NCBI RefSeq assembly: GCF_000772935.1
Contig: NZ_JPVR01000074.1
Span: forward strand, 62,001 to 126,000
DNA from: Lysinibacillus boronitolerans JCM 21713 = 10a = NBRC 103108
GTDB lineage: Bacteria > Bacillota > Bacilli > Bacillales_A > Planococcaceae
Length of the DNA: 64,000 bases
Direction: 5' to 3'
Shown here: positions 62,873 through 64,000 of the stretch, in pieces
How positions within the stretch are numbered: position 1 is the stretch's first letter
Layout of the letters: every line of letters begins with the position of its first letter
The notes under the pieces: model-generated
The model's database searches: none
What the model was told of the DNA's origin: nothing
Seen by the model: only the letters and a program-made list of their open reading frames with translations
Translations under genes and position numbers: made by a program

Positions 62873-63952
62873 CTAAAGCTCTCCTTCAAGAAAACGGATA
62901 AGGTATATTTCAGGTCTAGCAATAAATTCTTTAAAACTACATAAATTAGCATACTCCTCATGCTCCACATCATAGCACCCTATTTGGCCCTCTCCTTTTG
63001 GGTTCCAGGCTATATGCAAATCAGAGTAATTGTCGATATTTGCAGAAAGAAGGAGGAGCTTTCTATGACCTAGCTTCATCTCAATTGTATCGGTTAGTTG
63101 GAAAAAATCGATATAGTGAATGTCATAATCATTTGGTGCAAGCTCTAGATGCAATCGATCTCCTGTCAGAAAATTAACCAATTCCTCTGATAACTTGTAT
63201 TTTTTCAATCTCTCTTTTTTGTTTTCAATAGTATGAAGCTCTATAGGTTCTAGAGCCTTTAAATAATTTGCTAGTTCCCTATTTTTCATACGTACTGCAA
63301 TTGTATAAGCTCTCTCACCATCTTTTTCTGCTAAAGTGACGTTTGCCCCTCGTTCAATCAAATACTTCCCCATAGCTATATTACCCATTCGTGCTGCAAC
63401 TGTTAATGGAGTTGCTCCATAGGGATAGACCATATCAGGCTTTTGGTAATTAATATCTACTCCGTGATCAAGTAAAAAAGTGACTGTTTTCATGTCGAAA
63501 TTCGACACAGCCTGACGCAATACAGCACCTCCATGCTGCTTTATATCAAGCCCAAGTTCTTGAATAAGAGGGATATTTTTTTTATTGCCAAAGTAAGCCT
63601 GAGAATAGGCCCCAGATCCAACTTGATTATAGCCATCTAATTTCGCTCCTTGTTCAACAAGGTAACGTACTATATCCTCATTACAATATCGAACAGCTCT
63701 TAAAAACGCAGGATTTTTTTCCACATTTAAATTGACCCCATATTCAACTAATAATTTTACTACATCAAATCTTTGTGTAATCAATGCTAAATCCAACGGG
63801 CTTAATGATGTATGCTGACTTAAACATATCTTTTCTTCAATATTCCAGCCTTTATCCCTTGCAGCCTGCAAAGCATTAACATTACCAGTATAGATATACA
63901 TTGCAAGCTCTGGTAGTTCTGGAAATGTTCCAATACCTTGTAGCTTAATCAT
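62873..63952 (-). CDS. Ankyrin-repeat protein with SUKH-like C-terminal domain
   Basis: 359 residues. About six ankyrin repeats in the first 235 residues (LSPLDLALITQRFDVVKLLVEYGV, NEDIVRYLVEQGAKL, DMKTVTFLLDHGVDIN, GATPLTVAARMGNIAMGKYLIERGANV, RELANYLKAL), then a domain of about 110 residues (IDFFQLTDTIEMKLGHRKLLLLSANIDNYSDLHIAWNP ... NLCSFKEFIARPE) that resembles the SMI1/KNR4 (SUKH) fold. Both parts are common in immunity proteins against polymorphic toxins, but no toxin gene is seen. Ribosome site GGGAG before ATG 63952. Confidence 0.78.
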   Translation of the reverse strand: MIKLQGIGTFPELPELAMYIYTGNVNALQAARDKGWNIEEKICLSQHTSLSPLDLALITQRFDVVKLLVEYGVNLNVEKNPAFLRAVRYCNEDIVRYLVEQGAKLDGYNQVGSGAYSQAYFGNKKNIPLIQELGLDIKQHGGAVLRQAVSNFDMKTVTFLLDHGVDINYQKPDMVYPYGATPLTVAARMGNIAMGKYLIERGANVTLAEKDGERAYTIAVRMKNRELANYLKALEPIELHTIENKKERLKKYKLSEELVNFLTGDRLHLELAPNDYDIHYIDFFQLTDTIEMKLGHRKLLLLSANIDNYSDLHIAWNPKGEGQIGCYDVEHEEYANLCSFKEFIARPEIYLIRFLEGEL

Positions 63953-64000
63953 CTATAGATTTACTCCCTTCTTATTTTTATACAAAGTATAGAAAACTAC
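63953..64000. other. Window end, nothing recognised
   Basis: 48 bases upstream of the ankyrin gene; contain its ribosome site and A/T-rich sequence only. Confidence 0.5.

Noticed and set aside
1-64000. CRISPR arrays, insertion sequences, prophage or integrase genes
   Set aside because: No spaced short repeats, transposase motifs, integrase or phage structural genes were seen in the listed genes or gaps.

Overview
The window looks like chromosomal DNA of a low-GC, spore-forming member of the Bacillales. Lysinibacillus (sphaericus/fusiformis group) is the best guess. Reasons: the ctsR-mcsA-mcsB-clpC heat-shock operon, strong AGGAGG-type ribosome sites, TTG/GTG starts, CCA-encoding tRNA-like DNA, CodY- and CtsR-type operators, and a LysM-M14 peptidase of the size and layout of the B. 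sphaericus sporulation endopeptidase I. No insertion sequence, prophage, CRISPR array or rRNA gene was seen. All family names come from reading the translated sequence; no database search was run.

Layout. 1-3.4 kb: ctsR-mcsA-mcsB-clpC (minus strand, clpC cut by the window edge) behind a promoter with three tandem CtsR half-sites. 3.6-15.1 kb: housekeeping and small-metabolite genes (DUF4870 protein, methyltransferase, CorA, HemAT-type globin chemoreceptor, hotdog thioesterase, two aldehyde dehydrogenases, DUF779, DUF4003, RluF, cupin). 15.2-19.9 kb: a branched-chain amino acid ABC transporter with two CodY-type boxes, one matching the consensus at all 15 positions. 20.3-26.5 kb: a methyltransferase, then VTC polyphosphate polymerase / DUF4956 / CotH kinase genes and a two-component system; both of the latter promoters carry the same direct-repeat operator. 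26.7-31.4 kb: Fur-type heme monooxygenase, YeiH/LysR pair, LysR/CofE-like pair. 31.4-33.2 kb: a putative RNA-repair operon (polynucleotide kinase-HD, RNA ligase) whose last element before the terminator is a degenerate, CCA-ending tRNA-like sequence. 33.7-40.4 kb: HelD-like helicase and a polar amino acid or sulfur-compound ABC transporter led by an acyl-CoA-dehydrogenase-like oxidoreductase with a terminator in its leader. 40.6-50 kb: FG-GAP-like protein, tandem Cache chemoreceptors, VOC proteins, GMP reductase, another chemoreceptor. 50-58.2 kb: PsiE, Eis-type acetyltransferase, HAAS membrane protein and an RsbY/RsbM/RsbK-like stress module. 58.3-64 kb: endopeptidase I-like gene, PadR/HAAS/2TM operon, MarR regulator facing a perfect 55-bp palindrome and a bactofilin-like operon, and an ankyrin/SUKH-like protein.

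How the parts relate. Much of the window concerns sensing and nutrient state: CodY (amino acids), Fur (iron), a PurR-type site (purines), four chemoreceptors, a phospho-relay thought to feed general stress control, and a two-component system that appears to govern a polyphosphate/CotH cassette. The two arrangements most worth following are the kinase-ligase-tRNA-like operon near 31.4-33.2 kb and the shared operator linking the two-component system to the VTC operon near 24.3 and 26.5 kb.
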